A stretch of 59,541 nt of DNA. Origin: an uncultured Bacteriovorax sp. (GTDB lineage: Bacteria > Bdellovibrionota > Bacteriovoracia > Bacteriovoracales > Bacteriovoracaceae). The stretch is from assembly GCA_946480715.1 (NCBI GenBank), contig CAMLKK010000018.1, positions 1 through 59,541 of the forward strand, read 5' to 3'. Positions 24,980 through 32,001 of this stretch are shown here, piece by piece. The notes beneath the pieces were generated by a model. It did not search any database and was not told where the DNA came from. It worked only from the letters and a program-made list of their open reading frames with translations. The number at the start of each line of letters is the position of its first letter. The first letter of the stretch is position 1. A program made the position numbers and the translations under genes.

Positions 24980-27216
24980 TGGCAGGACACATAATTTCGA
25001 TCATCGGTGGTAAAGGTGGTCTGGGTAAGTCTCAGATTGCGGCGAACCTCGCATTTGCTTATGCCATTGAAGGGAAAGTTAAAACGCTGCTTTTGGATTT
25101 CGATCAAAAGGCGAGTGGTGATCAGGACTTCATCACAGGTATGAAGGGAAAGAAAAACTTGCGCGAGCTTGCTGATTTCAAAGGAGCGATTGATCCCAAT
25201 ACCATTCAGCAATTCGTAAACATGAATCAGAATGTTTTTTACATTGGTATGCCAAATGATCAAGTGGCAGCAAATGGAATTGAAGTAGAAGCGCTAGGGA
25301 GAACTCTTAAGGCCGTTACAAACATCTATCCAGTCACCATTATCGATGCTGGAAATGAACTTAATCCTCTTGCGATCAAAGCTCTCGAGTTTTCAACACT
25401 TATTTTCGTAGTCGTTACTCCAGACATTTTAGCGCTCAATCAGACAAAAAAATTATATTCTGAATTAGTTACAATGATGTTTCCAAAAGACATGATTCAA
25501 TTTCTTTTGAATCAAGCTCAACAAGGACATCCGGTTACGGCAGATGTAATTGCTAAAACGCTTGGTAAGCCTGTTTTTAGTTCAGTTCCTCGCGATGATC
25601 AAAGCTGCGTGCTCGCGCTGAATAATAAAAAACCGGTCATGTTAGCAGCGAAAAATAGTACGTTTGCAAAAGGTATTGTTGATACTTTTAGAAAGCTCAA
25701 TGAGAAACAAATTCTCCGCGCTCTCGAAAAATTAAATAAACCTGCTGATGTTGGCGCGAAGAAGCCGGAAGAAAATAAAGATGGCGGAACTGTTCGCGGA
25801 GGTAAGAGTCCTTGGACAGATTTAAAATCCAGGATTCACCGCGCACTTGTTGAAGAAATGGATCTGAAGAAAGCAGATGAGAACGATCCTAAAGCTCAAA
25901 TTATTCTGAAAGAGCAAACTAAGAAAGTCGTCGTAGATTTGTTAGGAAAGGAAGACACAAAAGGTGTTTTGAATTCCCGTGAAGATATGAACCAAATCGT
26001 AAAAGAGATTCTTGATGAAGCTCTTGGATTAGGTCCGCTGGAAGATATGTTGAGAGACAAAACTATTTCTGAAGTTATGGTTGTTGGACCTCACAAAATC
26101 TATTTTGAACAGGGAGGAAAGCTTAGGCTTTCTGATGTTACTTTCACCAATGACAGACAGGTACTCAACGTTATTGAGAGAATTGTTGCTCCAATTGGTA
26201 GACGTATTGACGAAAAAACACCGTATGTAGATGCACGTTTAAAAGACGGATCACGTGTACATGCGATTATTCCGCCATCATCAATTGATGGATGTACAAT
26301 TACAATTCGTAAATTTCCTGAGAAACGACTAACGTATAAAGATCTCGTGAAGTTTGGATCAATGACTGAAAACATGGCCGACTTCCTCCGTATTGCTGTT
26401 GAAGCACACAGAAATATTATCGTTTCTGGTGGTACTGGTTCAGGTAAGACGACGCTCATTAACGTATTAGGCGGTTTCATTCAATCGAATGAACGTATCA
26501 TCACGTGTGAGGACTCTGCTGAATTGAACTTTCCTCAAGAACACATTGTTAGACTTGAAACTCGTCCTCCTTCACTTGAAGGTGATGGTGCGATTGATAT
26601 TCGTTGTCTTGTAAAGCAAACACTCCGTATGCGTCCAGATAGAATTGTCGTTGGTGAGTGTCGTGGTGGTGAAACGCTCGACATGTTACAAGCGATGGGT
26701 ACAGGTCACGATGGTTCAATGACGACTGTTCACTCGAATAACCCGCGTGAATGTATTGGCCGTCTTGAAACTCTTGTTCAATATGCTGGTACATCAATTT
26801 CACCTCGCGCGATTAAAGAAATGATTGCGAACGCTGTTCACATGATCATTCAGCAGTCGCGTTTAGATGATGGTTCACGACGAGTTATGTACATTACAGA
26901 GATCGGAGGGATGCAGGGAGATACTGTTATTCTTCAGGATATCTTCTTATTCATTCAAAAAGAAATTGATAAGAATGGAAAAATCATTGGTGAATTTCAA
27001 GCGACTGGTTTCATTCCAAAATTCATCGAAGTTCTTGAACGTAAAGGTTACAACGTTCCACGCGGTATTTTTAGCAACAGACCTCCTCAAGCTGCTCCAG
27101 CCGCTGCTCCGGCAACACCTTCAGCTGCTTCAAGCGGTGTAAATCCTGCTGCTAAACCTACTACTGGAGCTGCTCCCACAGCAGCGGCAGGAGCTAAACC
27201 ACCAGTGAAAAAATAG
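24979..27216 (+). CDS. CpaE/TadZ-CpaF/TadA fusion ATPase
   Basis: A 745-residue fusion of two Tad proteins that are normally separate. Residues about 1-250 are a MinD/ParA-type domain like CpaE/TadZ, with a deviant Walker A (IGGKGGLGKSQIAANLA) and 'LLLDFDQKASGDQ'. Residues about 275-690 are the CpaF/TadA secretion ATPase, with Walker A GGTGSGKTT (about 483), the Asp box 'ITCEDSAELN', Walker B 'MRPDRIVVGECRG', and the His box 'GHDGSMTTVHSN'. A Pro/Ala-rich tail ends the protein. TadZ localises the machine and TadA powers pilus assembly, so the fusion ties placement to motor. The start is GTG 24979 with AAGGAG before it. It lies 7 bases before tadB. Confidence 0.9.
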   Translation: MAGHIISIIGGKGGLGKSQIAANLAFAYAIEGKVKTLLLDFDQKASGDQDFITGMKGKKNLRELADFKGAIDPNTIQQFVNMNQNVFYIGMPNDQVAANGIEVEALGRTLKAVTNIYPVTIIDAGNELNPLAIKALEFSTLIFVVVTPDILALNQTKKLYSELVTMMFPKDMIQFLLNQAQQGHPVTADVIAKTLGKPVFSSVPRDDQSCVLALNNKKPVMLAAKNSTFAKGIVDTFRKLNEKQILRALEKLNKPADVGAKKPEENKDGGTVRGGKSPWTDLKSRIHRALVEEMDLKKADENDPKAQIILKEQTKKVVVDLLGKEDTKGVLNSREDMNQIVKEILDEALGLGPLEDMLRDKTISEVMVVGPHKIYFEQGGKLRLSDVTFTNDRQVLNVIERIVAPIGRRIDEKTPYVDARLKDGSRVHAIIPPSSIDGCTITIRKFPEKRLTYKDLVKFGSMTENMADFLRIAVEAHRNIIVSGGTGSGKTTLINVLGGFIQSNERIITCEDSAELNFPQEHIVRLETRPPSLEGDGAIDIRCLVKQTLRMRPDRIVVGECRGGETLDMLQAMGTGHDGSMTTVHSNNPRECIGRLETLVQYAGTSISPRAIKEMIANAVHMIIQQSRLDDGSRRVMYITEIGGMQGDTVILQDIFLFIQKEIDKNGKIIGEFQATGFIPKFIEVLERKGYNVPRGIFSNRPPQAAPAAAPATPSAASSGVNPAAKPTTGAAPTAAAGAKPPVKK

Positions 27217-27223
27217 GGAAGTT

Positions 27224-28114
27224 ATGAGTTTTTTTATCTCACTTCTTGGAAGAAATGGAGTCATTCTCGCGGTGGGAATGATGATTTTCTTTTTGAGTTA
27301 TAGATATTCAATTAATATTTTCGAATGGGTTGAACAAAGAACTTATGGAACACGTGCATACATCAGTGAGAAATTAGAATTTCTTTTTATCGAAATTCCT
27401 CAAGACAAGTTAACTATTTATCTTCTCGCTTCATCAGTAGGACTTGGCTTATTCATTCTTCTACTCTTCAGTGTTTTCGGAAAATGGATTCTTGGAAGTA
27501 TTTTAGGAAGTATTTTTGCGTTTATCGGTTTCAAAGCACCACGTATGATTGTTGATTTTCTCGTAGAGAGAAGGATCAAAGCATATTCGATGCAAATGGT
27601 AGATGCTCTTCAACTTTTATCAAACGGAATCAGAGCAGGTTTATCTGTACCACAGGCCATTGGTATGATCGTTGATGAGATGCCACCTCCAATCTCGCAG
27701 GAATTCAACATCATTCTTCAACAGAATAGAATTGGTATGCCCTTAGAAGAATGTTTTGAAAATTTAGCGAAGAGAGTTCCTCTCGAGGATAACGATATGT
27801 TCGTTTCTTCTGTCAATATTTTACGCGAAACCGGTGGTAATCTTGCCGAAACTTTTGACACTATTGTTGAGGTCATCCGTGAGCGCGTGAGACTGCAACA
27901 GAAAATTGACACTTATACAGCTCAGGGGATGTTCCAAGGAATGACCATCGGGGCGATGCCGTACCTCTTAGGTTTCATATACTTCATGCAAGATCCAGAC
28001 TCTATGATGGGCCTTTTTACGACTCCCGTGGGCCTTATCCTGCTCTTCGTGGCCATGACCTTAGATATAGCGGGGATTTACGTTATTATGAAGATAGTAA
28101 AAATTAAAATCTAA
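27224..28114 (+). CDS. tadB: Tad inner membrane protein TadB
   Basis: 296 residues, with hydrophobic segments near the N-terminus, the middle and the C-terminus. The T2SSF domain is seen in 'QMVDALQLLSNGIRAGLSVPQAIGMIVDEMPPP' and 'NILRETGGNLAETFDTI'. This forms the inner membrane platform that the ATPase pushes against. Tad systems usually have both TadB and TadC; only this one is in the window. It follows the fusion ATPase by 7 bases. Confidence 0.9.
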   Translation: MSFFISLLGRNGVILAVGMMIFFLSYRYSINIFEWVEQRTYGTRAYISEKLEFLFIEIPQDKLTIYLLASSVGLGLFILLLFSVFGKWILGSILGSIFAFIGFKAPRMIVDFLVERRIKAYSMQMVDALQLLSNGIRAGLSVPQAIGMIVDEMPPPISQEFNIILQQNRIGMPLEECFENLAKRVPLEDNDMFVSSVNILRETGGNLAETFDTIVEVIRERVRLQQKIDTYTAQGMFQGMTIGAMPYLLGFIYFMQDPDSMMGLFTTPVGLILLFVAMTLDIAGIYVIMKIVKIKI

Positions 28115-28171
28115 AGAATTAAGTCATTTAGTCCGAATAAGGACATGGATATTACTAACAAGGGATTTGTT

Positions 28172-29800
28172 ATGAATTTAAAAAAATCGTTAATCGCGCT
28201 AACGCTCCTTCCGGCGCTCGCCTTCGGTGGCGTAAACCTCAAGAACGGTAACTTCTATATCACGTATACGGATATTGTCGTGCCTGGTGGTGATCACGAT
28301 TTAGAAATCACAAGAACATATAACTCTAAATCAACTGATAATGGTTGGTTCGGATTTGGTTGGGGATCACTATACGAAACTAAACTTATGGTTTCTGCAG
28401 ATGGATCTGTTTTCGTAATGGAAAACGGTTCAGGTGCTAAGACAAGATTCGTTCCAAAAGAATCAGTGAACGTTGAAAGTGCTTCGATGAAAATCGTAGA
28501 TGCTATGAAGAAAAAAGAACCAATGAGTGATGTAGTTGTTCAATCACTTGTTAAACGTCTTAACAGTGACGCTGAAGTTCGTCAGTTCTACTCGAAAAAA
28601 TATGATATCAAAACTGATCTTCCAGAAGGAACAGTTCTTTATTCAAATGACCGTGGTATCCAGACAATCGTTAAAGAGAAGACTGGTTACAAGCGTTCAA
28701 ATGCTGATGGGAAAACAGATTATTTTGATAACGATGGAAAGCTAACAAAAATTACTGATAAAAACGGATACAGCATTCTTTTCGAATACAAAGGGACTCA
28801 GCTGTACGCCATCAAAGATACTCAAGCAAAACAAATTCTTCTTGAGTGGTACCCAGATGGAAAAATTAAAAGTGCTTCATACGCTGGTGATAAAAAGACG
28901 AGCTACGTGTACGACACAAAAGGAAACTTAGTTTCTAGTACTGACGTTGCAGGGAACGTTTATAAGTATGATTACGATGCCAATCATAACTTAACTCAGA
29001 TTAGTTACGTTGATACAACGAAAATGGTTGTTAAGTATGACAAGAGTTCATTCGCTACTGAAGTAATTGAACGTAACGGTGAAATTACAAAATACAAGTA
29101 CGAAAGTAATCCTAAAAATCCAGACATGCACTACTGGACAACTGTTGCTAAAAAACCAATTGATGGTCCTGAGACAACAAGTCGTTATGAGTATGAAATC
29201 AAGTCTAAACCAGATGGGCAGCAATATACTTATAGAATTGCTACTGACGTAGATGGGATTAAGACAGAAACGATCTACTCTGAGTGTTGTTCACTTCCGC
29301 TTAAAATCACTCGTGGTAAAGATGTAACGACTTTCGAATACAATGCGAAAGGACTTCTTACTAAGAAAACATCAACTCGTGGTGAATACGTTGAGCTTGC
29401 TTACGATGACAAAATTAACAAAATTACAAAAGTTGTTAACAACGAAGGATGGACAACTTTCCAATACGATAAAATTGGGAACCTATCTCAAGCTGTAAAC
29501 TCTTCTGGTAAATCAGTTCTTCTTCTTTACGATCGTATGGGTAAAATCACAAAAATGATCGATCAAGAAAAAGGCGATACTAAAACAAGAAGAACGCTTT
29601 CTTTCAAATACAATTCACTTGGAAAACCAGTTGAAATTGAAATGGAGAACGTGGGAATCATCAACGTAGCTTACGACAACTACGGAGAGATTAAGAAAGT
29701 TGAATCAAAAGCTGGAGCAAAGATGGCCCTTCAGGTTACTCAAGCGTTCCAATCTTTACTAAGCATTGTTAAGCCTGCAGGTGTTAACTTAAATATGTAA
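28172..29800 (+). CDS. Secreted YD-repeat (RHS-like) protein
   Basis: 542 residues from ATG 28172, which has AAGGGA before it; a longer form from 28145 would remove the signal peptide start. Residues 1-19 are a signal peptide. The next region (VPGGDHDLEITRTYNS, then GWFGFGWGSLYE) matches the DUF6531-type opening of RHS proteins. Several YD repeats follow (for example YVYDTKGNLVSSTD and FQYDKIGNLSQAVN). There is no toxin-like C-terminal domain. The protein is short for the family, and its role is unknown; binding of carbohydrate or contact with other cells is possible. It follows the Tad locus by 57 bases. Confidence 0.88.
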   Translation: MNLKKSLIALTLLPALAFGGVNLKNGNFYITYTDIVVPGGDHDLEITRTYNSKSTDNGWFGFGWGSLYETKLMVSADGSVFVMENGSGAKTRFVPKESVNVESASMKIVDAMKKKEPMSDVVVQSLVKRLNSDAEVRQFYSKKYDIKTDLPEGTVLYSNDRGIQTIVKEKTGYKRSNADGKTDYFDNDGKLTKITDKNGYSILFEYKGTQLYAIKDTQAKQILLEWYPDGKIKSASYAGDKKTSYVYDTKGNLVSSTDVAGNVYKYDYDANHNLTQISYVDTTKMVVKYDKSSFATEVIERNGEITKYKYESNPKNPDMHYWTTVAKKPIDGPETTSRYEYEIKSKPDGQQYTYRIATDVDGIKTETIYSECCSLPLKITRGKDVTTFEYNAKGLLTKKTSTRGEYVELAYDDKINKITKVVNNEGWTTFQYDKIGNLSQAVNSSGKSVLLLYDRMGKITKMIDQEKGDTKTRRTLSFKYNSLGKPVEIEMENVGIINVAYDNYGEIKKVESKAGAKMALQVTQAFQSLLSIVKPAGVNLNM

Positions 29801-29839
29801 TAAAATGGCCGTGAAGGTCGAGTTCCAAGGGAGACGAAA

Positions 29840-30130
29840 ATGAAAGTATTATTAACAGTATTTGCTTCGATGATGATTGCTGGATCGGCCATGGCAGCTT
29901 GTGATAAACCACAAGAGTGTACGACTGAATCTGATTGCAAGGCCCTTGAGAAGAATGGATCAAAATATTCATTCGACGACAAGAGAGCTGTTAAATGTAT
30001 GCTTGTTGATCCATCAGTTGCTACAAAATGTGTGGAAGGTGATGATTCAGGAAGACAGACAGCTAGCAAGTCTGGTGATACAGCTGTTAAGTCTGACACA
30101 TCTAAAGGAACTGGAACTTCTGGAAGATAA
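29840..30130 (+). CDS. Small secreted Cys-containing protein
   Basis: 96 residues. A signal peptide cut after AMA leaves about 77 residues with five cysteines in the first half (CDKPQEC, SDC, KCM, TKC) and a Ser/Thr/Gly/Lys-rich tail. GGGAG precedes the ATG. It is 39 bases after the YD-repeat gene and ends with a terminator, so the two are probably one unit. No family is recognised. Confidence 0.8.
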   Translation: MKVLLTVFASMMIAGSAMAACDKPQECTTESDCKALEKNGSKYSFDDKRAVKCMLVDPSVATKCVEGDDSGRQTASKSGDTAVKSDTSKGTGTSGR

Positions 30131-30160
30131 TCTCTCTTAAAAATTTGAATGCATAATCTA

Positions 30161-30200
30161 AGGACCGTCTATTCATTAGACGGTCCTTTTCTTTTTTTCA
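30161..30200 (+). terminator. Terminator after the small Cys protein
   Basis: AGGACCGTCTA (30161-30171) pairs with TAGACGGTCCT (30177-30187) around TTCAT, followed by a T-rich run. Confidence 0.92.
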
Positions 30201-30264
30201 CTCCATCTATCAACTGGCCCTTCTCAAGTGATAAAATAAGCAATGAACCTTCACTGACTAAATT

Positions 30265-30293
30265 TTAAACATCCTGTAAATTCCTTAAACATC
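30265..30293 (+). repeat. Direct repeat upstream of sigma-54 promoter
   Basis: TTAAACATC occurs at 30265-30273 and 30285-30293, exactly 20 bases apart, or about two helical turns. They lie 50-80 bases before the sigma-54 promoter, where enhancer-binding proteins bind. No matching pair is seen before the second peptide gene. Confidence 0.4.
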
Positions 30294-30341
30294 TTTCATA
30301 TTTGTCCTCTCATCAACCCCTTATTTTCCCAAGCAAAGGTT

Positions 30342-30359
30342 TTGGCATGCTCTCTGCAA
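30342..30359 (+). promoter_or_regulatory. Sigma-54 promoter of peptide gene 1
   Basis: TTGGCATG-N4-CTGCA: GG at 30344-30345 and GC at 30356-30357, 12 bases apart as required. The start site is expected near 30369, which leaves a 22-base leader with AAAAGGGG before the ATG at 30391. Confidence 0.8.
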
Positions 30360-30390
30360 TTACTAAAACAACACAACAAAAGGGGATTTT

Positions 30391-30576
30391 ATGAAAACAA
30401 CAATCTTATTTCTTATAGCTCTTACTTCACTTAACGTTTTTTCAGCAGAAGTTGGCGAAGACAAAAAAGGTGAATGTGAATTCGGAAACCAATCAGGACG
30501 TGCTGCTAAAGTTGTTGAACAACCATTAGTCGTTCAAGAAACAAGAAAAGAAGCTTCTGAAACAAAATCTAAGTAA
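30391..30576 (+). CDS. Small secreted peptide 1
   Basis: 61 residues. A signal peptide cut at FSA/E leaves about 42 residues that begin EVGEDKKGEC and contain GNQSGRAAKVVE and a final ASETKSK. It has one cysteine. A paralogue of the next small gene: the mature N-terminal 10 residues are identical and the end is almost so. Both are driven by a sigma-54 promoter, and each has its own terminator. Function unknown. A single Cys suggests dimerisation or attachment. Confidence 0.85.
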   Translation: MKTTILFLIALTSLNVFSAEVGEDKKGECEFGNQSGRAAKVVEQPLVVQETRKEASETKSK

Positions 30577-30600
30577 TTCCTGCTTTCATCCTTAAATAAA

Positions 30601-30634
30601 AAAGCCCCGTGAGAATTCACGGGGCTTTTTTTTT
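30601..30634 (+). terminator. Terminator after peptide gene 1
   Basis: AAAGCCCCGTGA (30601-30612) and TCACGGGGCTTT (30617-30628) around GAAT, followed by Ts. A perfect 12-bp stem. Confidence 0.93.
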
Positions 30635-30748
30635 GTCCGTTCTTAAATGTGATCAATTCATGTGTAAAAAATTCTCTCCGCTGTCCAAAAATTAGTCAGG
30701 AAGCGGTCAGCAAACCCACCTAAGAACTGAAAAACTCATTACATCTTT

Positions 30749-30766
30749 TTGGCATTGAGCGTGCAT
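30749..30766 (+). promoter_or_regulatory. Sigma-54 promoter of peptide gene 2
   Basis: TTGGCATTGAGCGTGCAT: GG at 30751-30752 and GC at 30763-30764, 12 bases apart. The start site is expected near 30776, giving a 36-base leader with AGGGAG before the ATG at 30812. Confidence 0.78.
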
Positions 30767-30811
30767 CTTAAATAGTCAAGTAAGCTTAAAAAACCTTTTT
30801 AGGGAGTACAT

Positions 30812-30997
30812 ATGAAAGCATTAATTATCGCATCACTAGTTTTCTTTTCTTTAAGAGCAATGTCAGCCGAAGTTGGTGAAGATAAAAAAGGTGAGTGTAT
30901 TTACGGTGATCAATCTAACCGTGCAGCTAAAGTTGTTGAAGCGCCAGTTGTTAATTCAACTCCAGCTCCAAGAGCTTCTGAAACGAAATCTAAGTAA
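30812..30997 (+). CDS. Small secreted peptide 2
   Basis: 61 residues. A signal peptide cut at MSA/E leaves about 42 residues that begin EVGEDKKGEC, contain GDQSNRAAKVVE and end RASETKSK. It has one cysteine and an Ala/Pro-rich centre. Its spacing, promoter type and terminator mirror the first copy, so it is a tandem duplication. Function unknown. Confidence 0.85.
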   Translation: MKALIIASLVFFSLRAMSAEVGEDKKGECIYGDQSNRAAKVVEAPVVNSTPAPRASETKSK

Positions 30998-31027
30998 GAC
31001 ATAAGTAAAAATTCTCGATCCAATATG

Positions 31028-31053
31028 AAGCCCACCGAATGGTGGGCTTTTTT
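31028..31053 (+). terminator. Terminator after peptide gene 2
   Basis: AAGCCCACC (31028-31036) and GGTGGGCTT (31041-31049) around GAAT, followed by Ts. Confidence 0.9.
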
Positions 31054-31094
31054 ATTTAAAAATTCACTAGGCAAAACTCTTAAAACTAACAAGT

Positions 31095-31120
31095 AAAAAT
31101 GCAGCTGCGGCTGCATTTTT
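31095..31120 (-). terminator. Bidirectional terminator hairpin
   Basis: ATGCAGC (31099-31105) and GCTGCAT (31110-31116), extended by A and T runs on both sides. It lies 6 bases after the stop of the minus-strand gene and serves that side; it can also back up the plus-strand terminator. Confidence 0.75.
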
Positions 31121-31125
31121 TTTGC

Positions 31126-31467
31126 CTAGTCTTCGCTCAAAACACGTCGTAAACGTTCTTGCTCTTCATCCGTATAAGTATCTTCCGGATCTTTATTCTC
31201 ATGCTCAATCTTCTTTCTCTTAACAGAAGACTGCTTAGATTTAACTCTATCTTCATTTAAAACTTGCTCAGGATCCGAGTTCGAATAAAGCTTCTTACTA
31301 TAACGTTTGGTCGTCGAAATCTTCTGCTTAGTCGTTTTTACCGCCGCTCTTGCATAAGGTGTGACCATCGAAAAAAGTTTATCGAAAAGCTGGCGGTCAT
31401 TGCCAATTGGGATGCAAAGAATGGCAAAACTCAAAGTGAAGTAGAATGCAAATCTGATGATAAACAT
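31126..31467 (-). CDS. Small membrane-anchored protein, unknown
   Basis: 113 residues. An N-terminal hydrophobic segment (about 2-20) may be an anchor or signal. The rest is strongly basic and then acidic, with a Lys/Thr-rich middle and a Glu/Arg-rich tail (EEQERLRRVLSED). AGGACC precedes the ATG. It is 15 bases after the CheY-like gene, so the two may share an operon. No family recognised. Confidence 0.6.
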   Translation of the reverse strand: MFIIRFAFYFTLSFAILCIPIGNDRQLFDKLFSMVTPYARAAVKTTKQKISTTKRYSKKLYSNSDPEQVLNEDRVKSKQSSVKRKKIEHENKDPEDTYTDEEQERLRRVLSED

Positions 31468-31482
31468 AGGTCCTCTTAAAAA

Positions 31483-31890
31483 TTAACGGCTTTCTTTTTC
31501 TACCAGTCTTTCAATTTTCTCTACGGCCTTGATGAGGTCACCTCTCTCAAAAGGCTTTTGCAGGAAATCTGTAGCGCCTTGAGAGATCGATTCGATAACC
31601 ATGCTTTCAATATTGAGGGATGACATCATAATAATGAATTTCTCACCCTGTGCTTTTTCCTGAAAGTGTTTTGTTAGCTCAAGCCCAGAAATGTCGGGCA
31701 TAACAATATCTATAAAAATAAGATTGGGCTTAGCAGTATGAGCGATCTGTATGGCCTCTTCAGCAGACGATGCAGAACCAACAACGTTGAAACCTTCTTC
31801 CGTGAGAATGTCAGACATAGCTCGACGATTGAATGTCGAATCATCGACGATAAGGATTTTTAAAAGTTGGTGATTGCGAGGAGGTTTCAT
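31483..31890 (-). CDS. CheY-like response regulator
   Basis: 135 residues, a single receiver domain. Asp16-Asp17 (VDDS) form the acid pocket, Asp61 (FIDIVMPD) accepts the phosphate, Ser90/91 stands at the Thr/Ser position (MMSS), and Lys112 in 'QKPF' completes the site. No output domain, so it acts by protein contact. It could serve chemotaxis or another signal chain; no kinase is in the window. Confidence 0.92.
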   Translation of the reverse strand: MKPPRNHQLLKILIVDDSTFNRRAMSDILTEEGFNVVGSASSAEEAIQIAHTAKPNLIFIDIVMPDISGLELTKHFQEKAQGEKFIIMMSSLNIESMVIESISQGATDFLQKPFERGDLIKAVEKIERLVEKESR

Positions 31891-31937
31891 TGATTATCCA
31901 TTTTTTTGCTATTAATTAATAATAACAAAATCATGGT

Positions 31938-31971
31938 GTAAAAAAAGAAAAACCAACAATACTGTTGGTTT
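31938..31971 (-). terminator. Terminator after lon
   Basis: AAACCAACA (31950-31958) and TGTTGGTTT (31963-31971) form a 9-bp stem. On the minus strand it is followed by a T-rich run, in line with termination of lon 31 bases earlier. Confidence 0.8.
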
Positions 31972-32001
31972 CTCTTTTTAGCGGACTAAAATTATCAGAA
32001 A

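Noticed and set aside
28172..29800. An RHS polymorphic toxin
   Set aside because: It ends after the YD repeats with no toxin-like end and no immunity gene.
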